55,582 nucleotides of DNA from an uncultured Blautia sp. (GCA_900543715.1 UQSX01000015.1:1-55582), one strand, 5' to 3'. Shown: positions 22,345 to 31,383, counted from the first letter of the stretch. The notes: generated by a model from the letters alone, not told the origin. Program-made: numbers and translations.

Positions 22345-23868
22345 ATGAAAGACAAAAAAAGGAAATTCAATATAAAAAAATTAAATCTAAAAGAAAAGTT
22401 TAATATTAAGAATATTATTAGTAATATTAAAAATACCAGGAATCAGAACAAAAAGATTCTCCGCCACGGTTCTTACAGCATTGGAGTTACAGCGGTTGTT
22501 ATTGCTATAGTAGTGGTGCTGAACCTGGTGGTGCAGGAGCTGCCTACCAGTTTTCGGGAGATCGATCTGAGCAGCGAGAAACTGTATACCATTGGTGACC
22601 AGACCAAAGAGGTTCTGGACAATCTGGATAAGGATGTAGAATTATATTTTATTGCCCAGGACGGCACTGAGAGCAGTGATATACAAAGACTTTTAGAGAG
22701 ATATGAAGAACGCAGCGAACATGTTACTGTGGAACAGAGGGACCCGGCGGTTTATCCTACTTTTACCCAGCAGTATACCTCAGACTCCGTGAGTAATAAC
22801 AGTGTTATTGTAGTGTGCGGCGATAAGAGCCGGGTAGTGAGTTACAGCGACATGTATGAAACAAGTATTAACTATCAGACATACAGCCAGGAGACTACGG
22901 CTTTCGACGGAGAAGGACAGCTCACCAGCGCCATTAATTATGTGATTTCTGAGGATATGCCTGTACTCTATACTCTGGAAGGCCATGACGAAGTTTCCAT
23001 GGGAACTACTATGACGGAGACGATCCAGAAAGCAAATATAGAAATACAGTCGCTGAATCTTCTGACTCAGGAGTCTGTGCCGGAAGACGCATCTTGTCTT
23101 CTGATATTTGCTCCGGCTACAGATTTATCAGAGGATGAGGCAAATAAGATCATTGAATATTTGGAAAGCGGGGGGAAAGCTCTTATCCTGTCTGACTATA
23201 CAGGAGAAGATATGCCGAACTTCCAGTCTGTTCTGGAAAACTATGGAGTGCGTACAGTAGATGGAATTGTTATGGAGGGAGATACGGAACACTATATTTC
23301 CCAGAATCCATACTATCTGCTTCCCGATATCGAAAGCAATGACGCTACTTCCGGTTTATCTTCCGGCAGCAGGTATGTACTTCTGGCTCTGGCCCAGGGA
23401 ATCGAAACCATGGATAATGTAAGAGACTCTCTTAATGTTCAGAGTATTCTGACCACATCTGACAGTGCTTATTCCAAGACAGATCTGGAAAATATGCAGA
23501 CCATGGAAAAAGAAAGCTCCGATATTGACGGACCGTTTAATTTAGGAGTAGCGATCACGGAAGAAGTAAGTGACGATGCAGAGACACAGATCGTATATAT
23601 TGCTTCCAGCAGTATATTTGACGATACGATTAACAGCTATGTATCTGGCGGAAACTATGAGCTTTTGACATCTGTTTTATCCTGGCTTTGCCAGACTGAT
23701 CAAGACGGCACAAATACAATTTCTATTGCCAGCAAGAGCCTGGATACCTCTACCCTTACAATTTCTGCCGCTGATGTAAGTTTCTGGAGTATTGTTGTAA
23801 CTGCGGTTATTCCGGTTTGTGTTTTACTGATCGGATTTGGAATCTGGATGAAGAGGAGAAAACAGTAA
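22345..23868 (+). CDS. GldG-family auxiliary protein of ABC transporter
   Basis: 507 aa. A very Lys/Asn-rich cytoplasmic N-terminus (residues 1-45) is followed by a membrane segment (~48-68), a large extracytoplasmic domain and a C-terminal membrane segment (~478-500) with RRKQ at the end. The extracytoplasmic part fits the GldG/ABC-type uncharacterised domain: LYTIGDQTKEVLDNLDKDVE, DPAVYP, and DYTGEDMPNFQSVLENYGV. Family members act beside GldA/GldF; in non-gliding bacteria the job is unknown. Gap to the next gene is 1 base. Confidence 0.88.
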   Translation: MKDKKRKFNIKKLNLKEKFNIKNIISNIKNTRNQNKKILRHGSYSIGVTAVVIAIVVVLNLVVQELPTSFREIDLSSEKLYTIGDQTKEVLDNLDKDVELYFIAQDGTESSDIQRLLERYEERSEHVTVEQRDPAVYPTFTQQYTSDSVSNNSVIVVCGDKSRVVSYSDMYETSINYQTYSQETTAFDGEGQLTSAINYVISEDMPVLYTLEGHDEVSMGTTMTETIQKANIEIQSLNLLTQESVPEDASCLLIFAPATDLSEDEANKIIEYLESGGKALILSDYTGEDMPNFQSVLENYGVRTVDGIVMEGDTEHYISQNPYYLLPDIESNDATSGLSSGSRYVLLALAQGIETMDNVRDSLNVQSILTTSDSAYSKTDLENMQTMEKESSDIDGPFNLGVAITEEVSDDAETQIVYIASSSIFDDTINSYVSGGNYELLTSVLSWLCQTDQDGTNTISIASKSLDTSTLTISAADVSFWSIVVTAVIPVCVLLIGFGIWMKRRKQ

Positions 23869-23869
23869 T

Positions 23870-25351
23870 ATGAAGAAATATAAAGGCTTGATCATTGGAA
23901 TAGTTGTACTGATTCTTCTTTTGGCTGTTTATATTGTGATCAAAAATCTGAATCTGGACGAGGAAGAGCAGGAAGAAGAAACTACGGAAACAGTTTTTGA
24001 AATTGATGGGGCAGATATCAGTAAACTGCAGATTGTCTCAGGAGAAAATACTTTTCAGTTTTCTCACCAGGATGATACATGGAGCTATAGTCAGGACAGC
24101 AGTTTTCCTCTGAGCGAATCTGTTATATTGGATAAGGTATCTTATGTTACTTCTGTGTCTTCTTCAAGAACCATTGAAAACCCGGAAAGTTTAGGAGATT
24201 ATGGATTGGAAACACCGGAAGTAACGGTTACGATAACAGATACTGACGGAGAAGAGACTACCCTGGCTCTGGGAGCTACCAATGAGGCTGTATCAGGGTG
24301 CTATATGAGCTTAAATGAGGATACAAGCAAGATTTATCTGGTAGATACCAGTATGAAAACAAATCTGGAATTTGAATTAAGTGATCTGGCAGAAAAAGAA
24401 GAAATTCCCAGTATTACAGGCAGTACTATAACCAGTGTTGCGATACAGAAAACAGAAGGAACAGCGAGACTGTATCAGGACAGCAGTTCAGAAACAGGCT
24501 GGACCTTTGCAGATACAGATGGAAGTACAGTTCCCGCAGACAGTTCTCTGGTGTCTACTTATACCAGTAACTTCTCCACTTTGGCCTGGACAAATTATGT
24601 CACCTATGATCTTAATGATCTGGGCTCCTATGGATTGGATAATCCTACAGTGATCACTGTGGACTATCAAGTAGAAGAGGAAACGGATGATACGGGATCT
24701 GACGATACAGAATCTGATACTGCAGAAGACAGTAGTGAAACTGAAGAATCAGACACAGAGGATTCCACGGTTACTGTAGATAAGCAGATGGTTATGCTTT
24801 TAGGCAGTAAGACAGAGGATGGCACTTACTATTATGGAAAGCTGCAGGACGATTCTTGCATATACACGATAGCGGCGACAACTATTGAAGGTATCACAGA
24901 AGTTGAAAAATCGGATTTTCTCAGCACTAAGGTTGCAGATTATTCCTTTGCAGATCTGGATAGTGTAACCTTTACAAGAAATGGACAGACTTATACAGCT
25001 TCCAAAGAGACAACAGAGGTGGAAGATGAAGATGGAGAAACTACAGAAGAGACAAAATATATGATCAACGAAAAGGAAATAGAAACAACAGATTTCAATA
25101 GTTTCTACAATCTAATTACCTCTATGACTTGGCAGAGTCAGGATGAAAATGCACAGCCTTCGGGCGGAGCAGATCTTTCCATTAATTTCTATAAAGAAGG
25201 AGGAACTGATGTTACAGTAGAGTATTACTCATATGATACAAACTTCTACCTCGTTGTAGATTCCAAAGGAAACCATATGTTAGTAAATAAAATGGATGTC
25301 AGAGAATTACTGGAAGCATTTGATACAGCTATGGAAGAATTGGATCAGTAA
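23870..25351 (+). CDS. DUF4340 extracytoplasmic protein
   Basis: 493 aa. One N-terminal membrane segment (~5-24) is followed by a repeated beta-rich domain with the DUF4340 pattern (GLETPEVTVTITDTDGE, and again YGLDNPTVITVDYQ). Between the two copies (~265-300) is a very acidic stretch of Asp, Glu, Ser and Thr. DUF4340 genes regularly sit beside gldG-like genes, and the operon here agrees. It probably binds a wall or surface substrate outside the membrane, an inference from topology only. A parS site begins one base after the stop. Confidence 0.85.
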   Translation: MKKYKGLIIGIVVLILLLAVYIVIKNLNLDEEEQEEETTETVFEIDGADISKLQIVSGENTFQFSHQDDTWSYSQDSSFPLSESVILDKVSYVTSVSSSRTIENPESLGDYGLETPEVTVTITDTDGEETTLALGATNEAVSGCYMSLNEDTSKIYLVDTSMKTNLEFELSDLAEKEEIPSITGSTITSVAIQKTEGTARLYQDSSSETGWTFADTDGSTVPADSSLVSTYTSNFSTLAWTNYVTYDLNDLGSYGLDNPTVITVDYQVEEETDDTGSDDTESDTAEDSSETEESDTEDSTVTVDKQMVMLLGSKTEDGTYYYGKLQDDSCIYTIAATTIEGITEVEKSDFLSTKVADYSFADLDSVTFTRNGQTYTASKETTEVEDEDGETTEETKYMINEKEIETTDFNSFYNLITSMTWQSQDENAQPSGGADLSINFYKEGGTDVTVEYYSYDTNFYLVVDSKGNHMLVNKMDVRELLEAFDTAMEELDQ

Positions 25352-25367
25352 TGTTTCACGTGAAACA
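25352..25367. promoter_or_regulatory. parS site 1
   Basis: TGTTTCACGTGAAACA, the exact 16-bp palindromic ParB-binding consensus of Bacillus, directly after the stop of the DUF4340 gene. It is 1.2 kb from the other two sites, on the far side of the hydrolase gene. Confidence 0.95.
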
Positions 25368-25400
25368 TTAGAAAGAGATTATTGTCTAGCCTTCAGTATA

Positions 25401-25440
25401 AAAACAGCCTGAGCAAAATAAAATGCCCAGGCTGTTTTTC
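25401..25440. terminator. Bidirectional terminator between convergent genes
   Basis: AAAACAGCCTG ... CAGGCTGTTTTT (25401-25411 and 25428-25439) forms an A/T-flanked GC stem. It can end both the plus-strand Gld-like operon and the minus-strand hydrolase gene. Confidence 0.88.
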
Positions 25441-25446
25441 TGTAAA

Positions 25447-26400
25447 TTACAAATAAATATTTAACAAATCTAAGAATCTGTCTGATGCCTCTAATTGTGG
25501 AAGATGTTTTGTACGTTCTATAAAGCAAGTTTCAATAGATGGATTAATATTTACATAGGATTCCTGAATAGATTTTCCATTATCTTCTCCCTGGCCAGTG
25601 ATAAGAATAATACTCTGATTAATTTCTCTTAAAGCATGATTGATGCTGTTGTTTGTATAACATCCGATCATACTGGAAAGAAGGAATTTTGAACTACTGA
25701 ATCCTTTGTGGGCTGCTTCATAATATATATCTATCATTTCTGCGGTTATATCAAAAGGATTGTATAGATATTTTTCTGTGAAAAGCAGCTGTATGTTGCT
25801 CTGACAGGTAATCATATTGTAAACCAGAGTTCCGAAAACCGGAAGTTCAAGAAGAATCTTATAGAGCTTACTCTTCTTTCCAGGGATTTTATTTAAGGCG
25901 GATAATTCCGGCGGATTAACTAAGAAAATCTTTCCAAAAAGTGATGCCTCATTATAGCAGGCAAGAATGGAGAAAGATCCGGAATAACCGCTGGCCACAA
26001 TATCTGTTTTTTCGTGAATCACATTTTTGATGAAATCAGAGATAAGCTGAACATATAAATAGTTTGTATATGTAATTCTTGGCTTTTCAGAACGTCCGCA
26101 GCCAAGAAGATCTATAGCATATACAGTATGAGATTTAGAAAGTTTGTCTATAATGTTCTTCCATTCGTAAGCGGAACTGTATACAGTTAAATCATGGATC
26201 AGAAGTATAGGAGATCCGTTTCCTTTTTTCTTATAATAAATCTTTCCAAATCTCCAATTATAGTAATTGTCTGCTGAGGATTTCAATAAATCTTTTAAAG
26301 TTGCAGAAGCAAAAATCAGACGATTTATAATATATATAACTCCCGTCGCAAGGGTAAATAAAATGCCAAGAGTGACTAATTTATGTTTATTTTTTTTCAT
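25447..26400 (-). CDS. Alpha/beta hydrolase, membrane-anchored
   Basis: 317 aa from the ATG at 26400; the open frame begins nine codons earlier, but the AGGAGG lies inside that extension (12 nt before the chosen start). A hydrophobic segment near residues 5-28 anchors it. The hydrolase core shows ILLIHDL (oxyanion region), DLLGCGRSEKP, a nucleophile elbow SGYSGS where the usual final Gly is Ser, ITGQGED (acid region) and KHLPQLE (His). The substrate is unknown. It reads against its neighbours and lies between parS sites. Confidence 0.82.
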   Translation of the reverse strand: MKKNKHKLVTLGILFTLATGVIYIINRLIFASATLKDLLKSSADNYYNWRFGKIYYKKKGNGSPILLIHDLTVYSSAYEWKNIIDKLSKSHTVYAIDLLGCGRSEKPRITYTNYLYVQLISDFIKNVIHEKTDIVASGYSGSFSILACYNEASLFGKIFLVNPPELSALNKIPGKKSKLYKILLELPVFGTLVYNMITCQSNIQLLFTEKYLYNPFDITAEMIDIYYEAAHKGFSSSKFLLSSMIGCYTNNSINHALREINQSIILITGQGEDNGKSIQESYVNINPSIETCFIERTKHLPQLEASDRFLDLLNIYL

Positions 26401-26553
26401 TATAAAATTATACCTCCTATTGATCATTAAGAGTATATTCAGGTTTGTTCCAGTAAAATAGTAGATAAAAGTTTTTATCCTGACATCATATATTATAAAA
26501 CATGGCAGTCAATTATACAAGAAAAAATGGCTGGAAGATTTCGCCCCGGAAAA

Positions 26554-26569
26554 TGTTTCACGTGAAACA
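26554..26569. promoter_or_regulatory. parS site 2
   Basis: An exact TGTTTCACGTGAAACA, about 150 bases before parA, in the 317-base gap 26401-26717. That gap otherwise holds AT-rich sequence and a possible -10 TATAAT (26674-26679) for parA. Confidence 0.95.
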
Positions 26570-26627
26570 TAAAACATGAACAAGAAAAGAAATAAATAAC
26601 ATAGAAAATTCGCTAAAACATAAAAAA

Positions 26628-26643
26628 TGTTTCACGTGAAACA
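26628..26643. promoter_or_regulatory. parS site 3
   Basis: An exact TGTTTCACGTGAAACA, 58 bases from site 2 and 74 bases before parA. Its position just upstream of the putative parA -10 suggests ParB bound here could also influence parAB transcription (inference). Confidence 0.95.
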
Positions 26644-26717
26644 CTTTTTATAGAAATGCCTAAAAAAAGGTGCTATAATAATTTTAGATTTCAAATTTAC
26701 AATAAGGGGAAATATAA

Positions 26718-27488
26718 GTGGGAAGAATTATTGCAATTGCTAATCAAAAGGGCGGAGTAGGAAAATCCACTACAGCTATTAATCTTTCTGCATGTTTGGC
26801 GGAGCAGAACCAAAGAGTCCTGCTGATAGACATTGATCCTCAGGGCAACGCTACCAGTGGGGTTGGAGTCGACAAAAACCAAGCGGAAAATACACTCTAT
26901 GAACTGTTGGTAGGAGAGTGTGAACTGAAAGATTGTATAATGGAGAATGTCTATGAAAATCTTTCATTGATACCCTCTAATGTCAATCTTGCCGGAGCAG
27001 AAATTGAACTGGTAGGAATTGAAGGCAGAGAATTTCTTTTGAAAAATCAGGTGGATACAATCAGAGATAATTATGATTTTATTGTCATGGATTGTCCGCC
27101 GTCTCTCAATGTTCTTACAATAAATGCCATGACTACTGCGGATTCTGTATTAGTTCCGATACAATGCGAGTACTATGCGCTGGAGGGATTGACACAGCTT
27201 ATACATACCATTGAACTGGTAAAAGAAAGATTAAATCCTGATTTGATCATAGAAGGGGTTGTCTTTACTATGTATGACGCCAGAACAAATCTTTCTCTTC
27301 AGGTAGTGGAAAATGTTAAGGCAAATCTGAATCAGTCCATTTATAAGACGATTATTCCGAGAAATGTAAGACTGGCAGAAGCACCCAGCTACGGTATGCC
27401 GATTAATTTATACGATACCCGGTCTGTAGGAGCAGAGAGCTACCGCCTTCTGGCAGAAGAGGTTTTACACAGGGAGGATGAAGAATGA
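26718..27488 (+). CDS. parA: Chromosome partitioning ATPase ParA/Soj
   Basis: 256 aa with a GTG start and AAGGGG upstream. The deviant Walker A is KGGVGKSTT (residues 11-19), Walker A' is DIDPQGNATSG and Walker B is FIVMDCPPSL. It binds DNA non-specifically as an ATP dimer, moves ParB-parS complexes, and in relatives controls DnaA. It overlaps parB by four bases (ATGA). Confidence 0.96.
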   Translation: MGRIIAIANQKGGVGKSTTAINLSACLAEQNQRVLLIDIDPQGNATSGVGVDKNQAENTLYELLVGECELKDCIMENVYENLSLIPSNVNLAGAEIELVGIEGREFLLKNQVDTIRDNYDFIVMDCPPSLNVLTINAMTTADSVLVPIQCEYYALEGLTQLIHTIELVKERLNPDLIIEGVVFTMYDARTNLSLQVVENVKANLNQSIYKTIIPRNVRLAEAPSYGMPINLYDTRSVGAESYRLLAEEVLHREDEE

Positions 27489-28414
27489 CAGCTAAAAAAG
27501 GAGGCTTAGGAAGAGGACTGGGAAGAGGCCTGGATGCTATGATCAGTGACACATCAAAGCCCAGACAGGCCGAGAAAAGTCCGGGAAAACCTTCAGGAAA
27601 AAAGGAACAGGAAGATTCAAAGAGCAAAGTTTTTACAGTGAAAATTGCTGAAGTAGAGCCCAGCCGTAAACAGCCAAGGAAACAGTTTGATGAAGATGCC
27701 CTTCTGGAACTGGCAGAATCTATCAAGCAGTTTGGTGTGCTTCAGCCATTGCTTGTACAAAAGAGAGAAGACTATTATGAGATCATTGCCGGAGAGCGGC
27801 GCTGGAGAGCATCTAAGCTGGCTGGATTAAAGGATATTCCGGTAATTGTGAAGGATTTCTCGGAACAGGAGGCAGTGGAAATTTCTCTTATTGAAAATAT
27901 TCAGAGGGAAAATCTGAATCCTATAGAAGAAGCAGCAGCCTATAAGCGGCTGATGGAAGAATTTCATTTAAAACAGGATACGATTGCCGAACGTGTTGCT
28001 AAAAGCCGAACTGCAGTAACAAATTCTATGAGGCTGCTGAAACTGGATGAAAGAGTACAGCAGATGCTTATCGATGAAATGCTTACCACAGGCCACGCCA
28101 GAGCACTTCTTGCTATTGAAGATAAGGAGATGCAGCATGGGGCGGCAGTAAAGGTTTTTGATGAAAAGCTTAGTGTGCGGGAGACGGAAAAACTGGTGAA
28201 AGAAATCCTGAATCCCCGGGAGGAGGAAAAAGAAGAAAAGTCTGACCGGGCTCAGGATCTTGTATATGAACAGCTGGAAGAGAAGATAAAAGGAATTATA
28301 GGCTCTAAAGTTGCTATTCGCCGCAGAAGCAGAGATAAGGGGAGAATTGAGATTGCCTATTATTCACAGGAAGAACTGGAACGGATTGTAGAACTATTGG
28401 AGACTATCAGATAA
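27485..28414 (+). CDS. parB: Chromosome partitioning protein ParB/Spo0J
   Basis: 309 aa. The N-terminus GLGRGLGRGLDAM is the ParA-stimulating peptide. The CTPase/ParB domain has PRKQFDEDALLELAESI and GERRWRASKLAG, the HTH region is RVAKSRTAVTNSMRLL, and the C-terminal dimerisation domain closes the protein. It binds the three parS sites and spreads as a CTP-dependent clamp. A charged linker follows residue 20. Confidence 0.96.
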   Translation: MTAKKGGLGRGLGRGLDAMISDTSKPRQAEKSPGKPSGKKEQEDSKSKVFTVKIAEVEPSRKQPRKQFDEDALLELAESIKQFGVLQPLLVQKREDYYEIIAGERRWRASKLAGLKDIPVIVKDFSEQEAVEISLIENIQRENLNPIEEAAAYKRLMEEFHLKQDTIAERVAKSRTAVTNSMRLLKLDERVQQMLIDEMLTTGHARALLAIEDKEMQHGAAVKVFDEKLSVRETEKLVKEILNPREEEKEEKSDRAQDLVYEQLEEKIKGIIGSKVAIRRRSRDKGRIEIAYYSQEELERIVELLETIR

Positions 28415-28437
28415 TATAAAGGGGTCAGAGAATACAT

Positions 28438-28962
28438 ATGAATAATTTTTTAGAAGCGCTGCAGAATTACTCAGGAGTCCTGCTTCTTTCCCTTCTGATC
28501 CTGGTGATCATACTTCTGGTCTGCGTATTTAATCTTTCCCTGGGATTAAGCAGGCTGAATAAAAAATATAAGATTTTCATGAAGGGTAAAGACGCACAAT
28601 CTCTGGAAAAACTTTTTAAAAGAAAATTTGACATGATCGAAAAGCTGGCAAGCAACAGTGAGATCAACAGCGAAAATATCCAGAAGCTGGAGAAGCTTTA
28701 CAACAGCTCCCTTCATAAATATGGTATTGTAAAATATGATGCCTTTGAAGATATGGGAGGAAAGCTGAGCTTTGTTCTGGCACTCCTGGATAAAGAGAAC
28801 ACAGGATTTCTCCTTAATGCTATCCACAGCAGGGAAAATTGCTTTTTATATATTAAAGAGATCGTAAATGGGGAATCCTATATAATGCTAAGTGAGGAAG
28901 AGGTGGAAGCTTTGAAAAGAGCTGTAAACTTCGGAATCGAAGAAAATGAATTTGATATTTAA
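28438..28962 (+). CDS. DUF4446 family protein
   Basis: 174 aa. An N-terminal hydrophobic segment (residues ~12-36) is followed by a helical coiled stretch (LNKKYKIFMKGKDAQSLEKLF) and a compact domain with the DUF4446 signature KYDAFEDMGGKLSFVLALLD. The family is a regular neighbour of parB in Clostridia; its function is unknown. The SD (AAAGGGG) is far from the ATG (~14 nt). Confidence 0.88.
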   Translation: MNNFLEALQNYSGVLLLSLLILVIILLVCVFNLSLGLSRLNKKYKIFMKGKDAQSLEKLFKRKFDMIEKLASNSEINSENIQKLEKLYNSSLHKYGIVKYDAFEDMGGKLSFVLALLDKENTGFLLNAIHSRENCFLYIKEIVNGESYIMLSEEEVEALKRAVNFGIEENEFDI

Positions 28963-29005
28963 TTATAAAGATATAAATTATGTAAACTAACAAGGAGAGA
29001 GAAAG

Positions 29006-30292
29006 ATGTTAGACATTCGTTTTGTCAGAGAAAATCCGGAAGTGGTAAAGGAGAATATTAAAAATAAATTTCAGGACAGCAAGCTTCCCCTGGTAGATGA
29101 AGTGATCGATCTGGATAAAAGAAACAGAGAGATCAAGCAGGAAGTAGAAGCTTTGAGAGCGGAAAGAAATAAAATTTCCAAGATGATCGGCGGCCTGATG
29201 AAAGAGGGCAAGAGAGAAGAGGCTGAGGAGGCAAAGAAAAAGGTTACTGCCAATGCTCAGAGAGTAGAGAGTCTTTCTGCTGAAGAAAAAGAAGTAGAAG
29301 AAAAGATCAAAAAGATCATGATGACCATTCCAAATATCATTGATCCATCTGTTCCTATTGGAAAGGATGATAGTGAAAATGTAGAGGTTCAGAGATTCGG
29401 CGAGCCTGTAGTTCCTGATTTTGAGATTCCCTATCATTCGGAGATCATGGAGAGCTTCGATGGACTGGATCTTGACAGCGCCAGAAAAGTAGCCGGAAAC
29501 GGATTCTATTATCTTATGGGAGACATTGCAAGACTTCATTCTGCAGTGATCTCTTATGCCAGAGATTTTATGATCAACAGAGGCTTTACCTATTGTGTTC
29601 CGCCTTTTATGATCCGCAGCAACGTTGTTACGGGAGTAATGAGCTTTGCAGAGATGGACGCCATGATGTATAAGATCGAGGGGGAAGACTTATATCTTAT
29701 CGGAACCAGTGAACATTCTATGATCGGAAAGTTTATTGATACGATCATTCCGGAAGAAGAGCTGCCGAAAACTCTGACCAGCTATTCTCCATGTTTCCGG
29801 AAGGAAAAAGGCGCTCACGGAATTGAAGAAAGAGGTGTATACCGGATCCATCAGTTTGAAAAGCAGGAGATGATCGTGGTATGCAAGCCGGAAGAGAGTC
29901 CTATGTGGTTTGACAAACTGTGGCAGAATACGGTAGATCTTTTCCGCTCTCTGGATATCCCTGTGAGAACTCTGGAATGCTGTTCCGGAGACCTGGCAGA
30001 TCTGAAAGTGAAATCTGTAGACGTAGAAGCCTGGTCTCCAAGACAGAAGAAATATTTTGAAGTGGGGAGCTGCTCAAACCTGGGAGACGCTCAGGCCAGA
30101 AGACTGCAGATCCGTGTAAATGGAAAAGACGGAAAATATCTTGCCCACACATTGAACAATACCGTTGTGGCACCTCCCAGAATGCTTATTGCTTTCCTGG
30201 AAAATAATCTTCAGGCAGATGGCTCTGTGAAGATTCCAGAGGCTCTCAGACCTTATATGGGAGGGGCAGAAGTTATTAAGCCCAAGAAATAA
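29006..30292 (+). CDS. serS: Seryl-tRNA synthetase
   Basis: 428 aa. The N-terminal coiled-coil arm that grips the tRNA-Ser long arm spans residues ~30-105. Class II motif 2 is FRKEKGAHGIEERGVYRIHQFEKQE (given in part: GVYRIHQFEKQEM), and motif 3 lies in NNTVVAPPRMLIAFLEN. It charges tRNA-Ser, including the species encoded at 378-465. The upstream gap is only 43 bases, so there is no room for a T-box leader here. Confidence 0.97.
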   Translation: MLDIRFVRENPEVVKENIKNKFQDSKLPLVDEVIDLDKRNREIKQEVEALRAERNKISKMIGGLMKEGKREEAEEAKKKVTANAQRVESLSAEEKEVEEKIKKIMMTIPNIIDPSVPIGKDDSENVEVQRFGEPVVPDFEIPYHSEIMESFDGLDLDSARKVAGNGFYYLMGDIARLHSAVISYARDFMINRGFTYCVPPFMIRSNVVTGVMSFAEMDAMMYKIEGEDLYLIGTSEHSMIGKFIDTIIPEEELPKTLTSYSPCFRKEKGAHGIEERGVYRIHQFEKQEMIVVCKPEESPMWFDKLWQNTVDLFRSLDIPVRTLECCSGDLADLKVKSVDVEAWSPRQKKYFEVGSCSNLGDAQARRLQIRVNGKDGKYLAHTLNNTVVAPPRMLIAFLENNLQADGSVKIPEALRPYMGGAEVIKPKK

Positions 30293-30306
30293 GTGGAGGT
30301 TACTCA

Positions 30307-31188
30307 TTGCACAGTTATTTGAAAGCAATCGGGTTTTCCGATATAACAGAAAAGAAAGAATTGGATACTATTTTGCAGGATGTTATCCAAAACTATGATG
30401 AAAAGACTGTTGTGGAGGACAGGAGCAATCATTTATTCACAGAACTGTCCAAAATGTACGGCTGCGACTTCGGCATCACTGTCTGCGGAGAATATGATGA
30501 GGATGATCAGTTCCAGATGGAATACTATTTTCCATATTTCCGCGGAACAGGGATCACCATGGAAGAGGAAGTGGTGATCGAAAAACATGCCGGGAAAGAA
30601 TCCTATGCCGGGGCCTGTGATGATATGCGAATAGGCGTGACCATTATCTTTTATCTGCAGAACGCCGGGGAGTATCTTACCCAGAGGAGCAGGGGCCATT
30701 ATGCAGGCGGGGTACACAGCCTGACTCTTTCCGGTCTTGCAAAAAAAGGTACGATACTTCTGCCTGTGCTGAAGCAGGAGGCAGAGACAGCGGAAGCGGA
30801 GGAAAAGATCATTAACAGAGGAAGACTTATGGCTGCCGCCAAAAACGGGGATGAAGAAGCCATGGAAAGCCTTACCATAGAGGATATGGATACATATTCC
30901 ATGATCTCCCAGAGAGTGGAGAACGAAGATGTATACAGTATTGTAGACAGTTATTTTATGCCTTACGGAATGGAATGTGATCTGTATAATATCATGGGAG
31001 AGATCCTGGAATGCACAAAAGTTCAGAATGTCCTTACAGGGGATACGGTCTATGAGATGCGGATCTGCTGCAATGATATTGAAATGGATGTATGTGTTAA
31101 TGCAAACGACCTTCTGGGGGAGCCGGCCAAAGGGCGGAGATTTAAAGGTGTAGTATGGCTTCAGGGCTATGTGGATTTTTCATATTAA
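30307..31188 (+). CDS. DUF3881 family protein
   Basis: 293 aa with a TTG start and GGAGG 7 nt upstream. The N-terminus MHSYLKAIGFSDITEKKELD matches the DUF3881 family, which is common in Lachnospiraceae. It is predicted cytoplasmic, with no signal or membrane segment and many acidic residues. It sits 14 bases behind serS. Function unknown. Confidence 0.85.
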   Translation: MHSYLKAIGFSDITEKKELDTILQDVIQNYDEKTVVEDRSNHLFTELSKMYGCDFGITVCGEYDEDDQFQMEYYFPYFRGTGITMEEEVVIEKHAGKESYAGACDDMRIGVTIIFYLQNAGEYLTQRSRGHYAGGVHSLTLSGLAKKGTILLPVLKQEAETAEAEEKIINRGRLMAAAKNGDEEAMESLTIEDMDTYSMISQRVENEDVYSIVDSYFMPYGMECDLYNIMGEILECTKVQNVLTGDTVYEMRICCNDIEMDVCVNANDLLGEPAKGRRFKGVVWLQGYVDFSY

Positions 31189-31193
31189 GATTC

Positions 31194-31222
31194 TTGACGC
31201 TTTTTGAAAATAAGGGTAAAAT
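31194..31222 (+). promoter_or_regulatory. Promoter for structured RNA upstream of the hydrogenase maturation operon
   Basis: TTGACG (31194-31199), 17-nt spacer, TAAAAT (31217-31222), beginning six bases after the DUF3881 stop. Transcription would start near 31229-31230 and proceed into the structured RNA and terminator. Confidence 0.75.
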
Positions 31223-31228
31223 AATAGA

Positions 31229-31372
31229 AAATGCCTGAGCTGCCAGTGGTTCTGTCAGCAAAGCGTTCATAGAGCGGAATACTGACCGGAAGAGAATCTG
31301 ATGGAAAGAGAAAACAGCTGTAAACAAAATCTGTAATAGTTTAAAACAAGAGGACCCTTTCGGGTCCTTTTT
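31229..31372 (+). ncRNA. Candidate structured leader RNA or sRNA ending in an intrinsic terminator
   Basis: About 144 nt. By hand it folds as a rod: AGCTG/CAGCT (31238-31242, 31315-31319), CCA/TGG, GGTTCT/AGAATC (31248-31253, 31293-31298), GTCAG/CTGAC (31254-31258, 31282-31286) and apical CGTTC/GAGCG (31264-31268, 31272-31276). It ends with terminator stem AGGACCC/GGGTCCT (31351-31357, 31362-31368) and TTTTT. No open reading frame with an SD is present. Promoter, structure, terminator and downstream operon together resemble an attenuating riboswitch, but a free sRNA is equally possible. It matches no riboswitch class that I recognise. Confidence 0.6.
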
Positions 31373-31383
31373 CTGTGCTATAG

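Noticed and set aside
28963..29005. T-box leader before serS
   Set aside because: The gap is only 43 bases and has no T-box sequence.
31229..31372. Identification of the hydrogenase leader RNA as 6S RNA or SRP RNA
   Set aside because: It lacks the SRP GGAAGGAAGCAGCC-type loop and the long central bubble of 6S, and is shorter than usual 6S.
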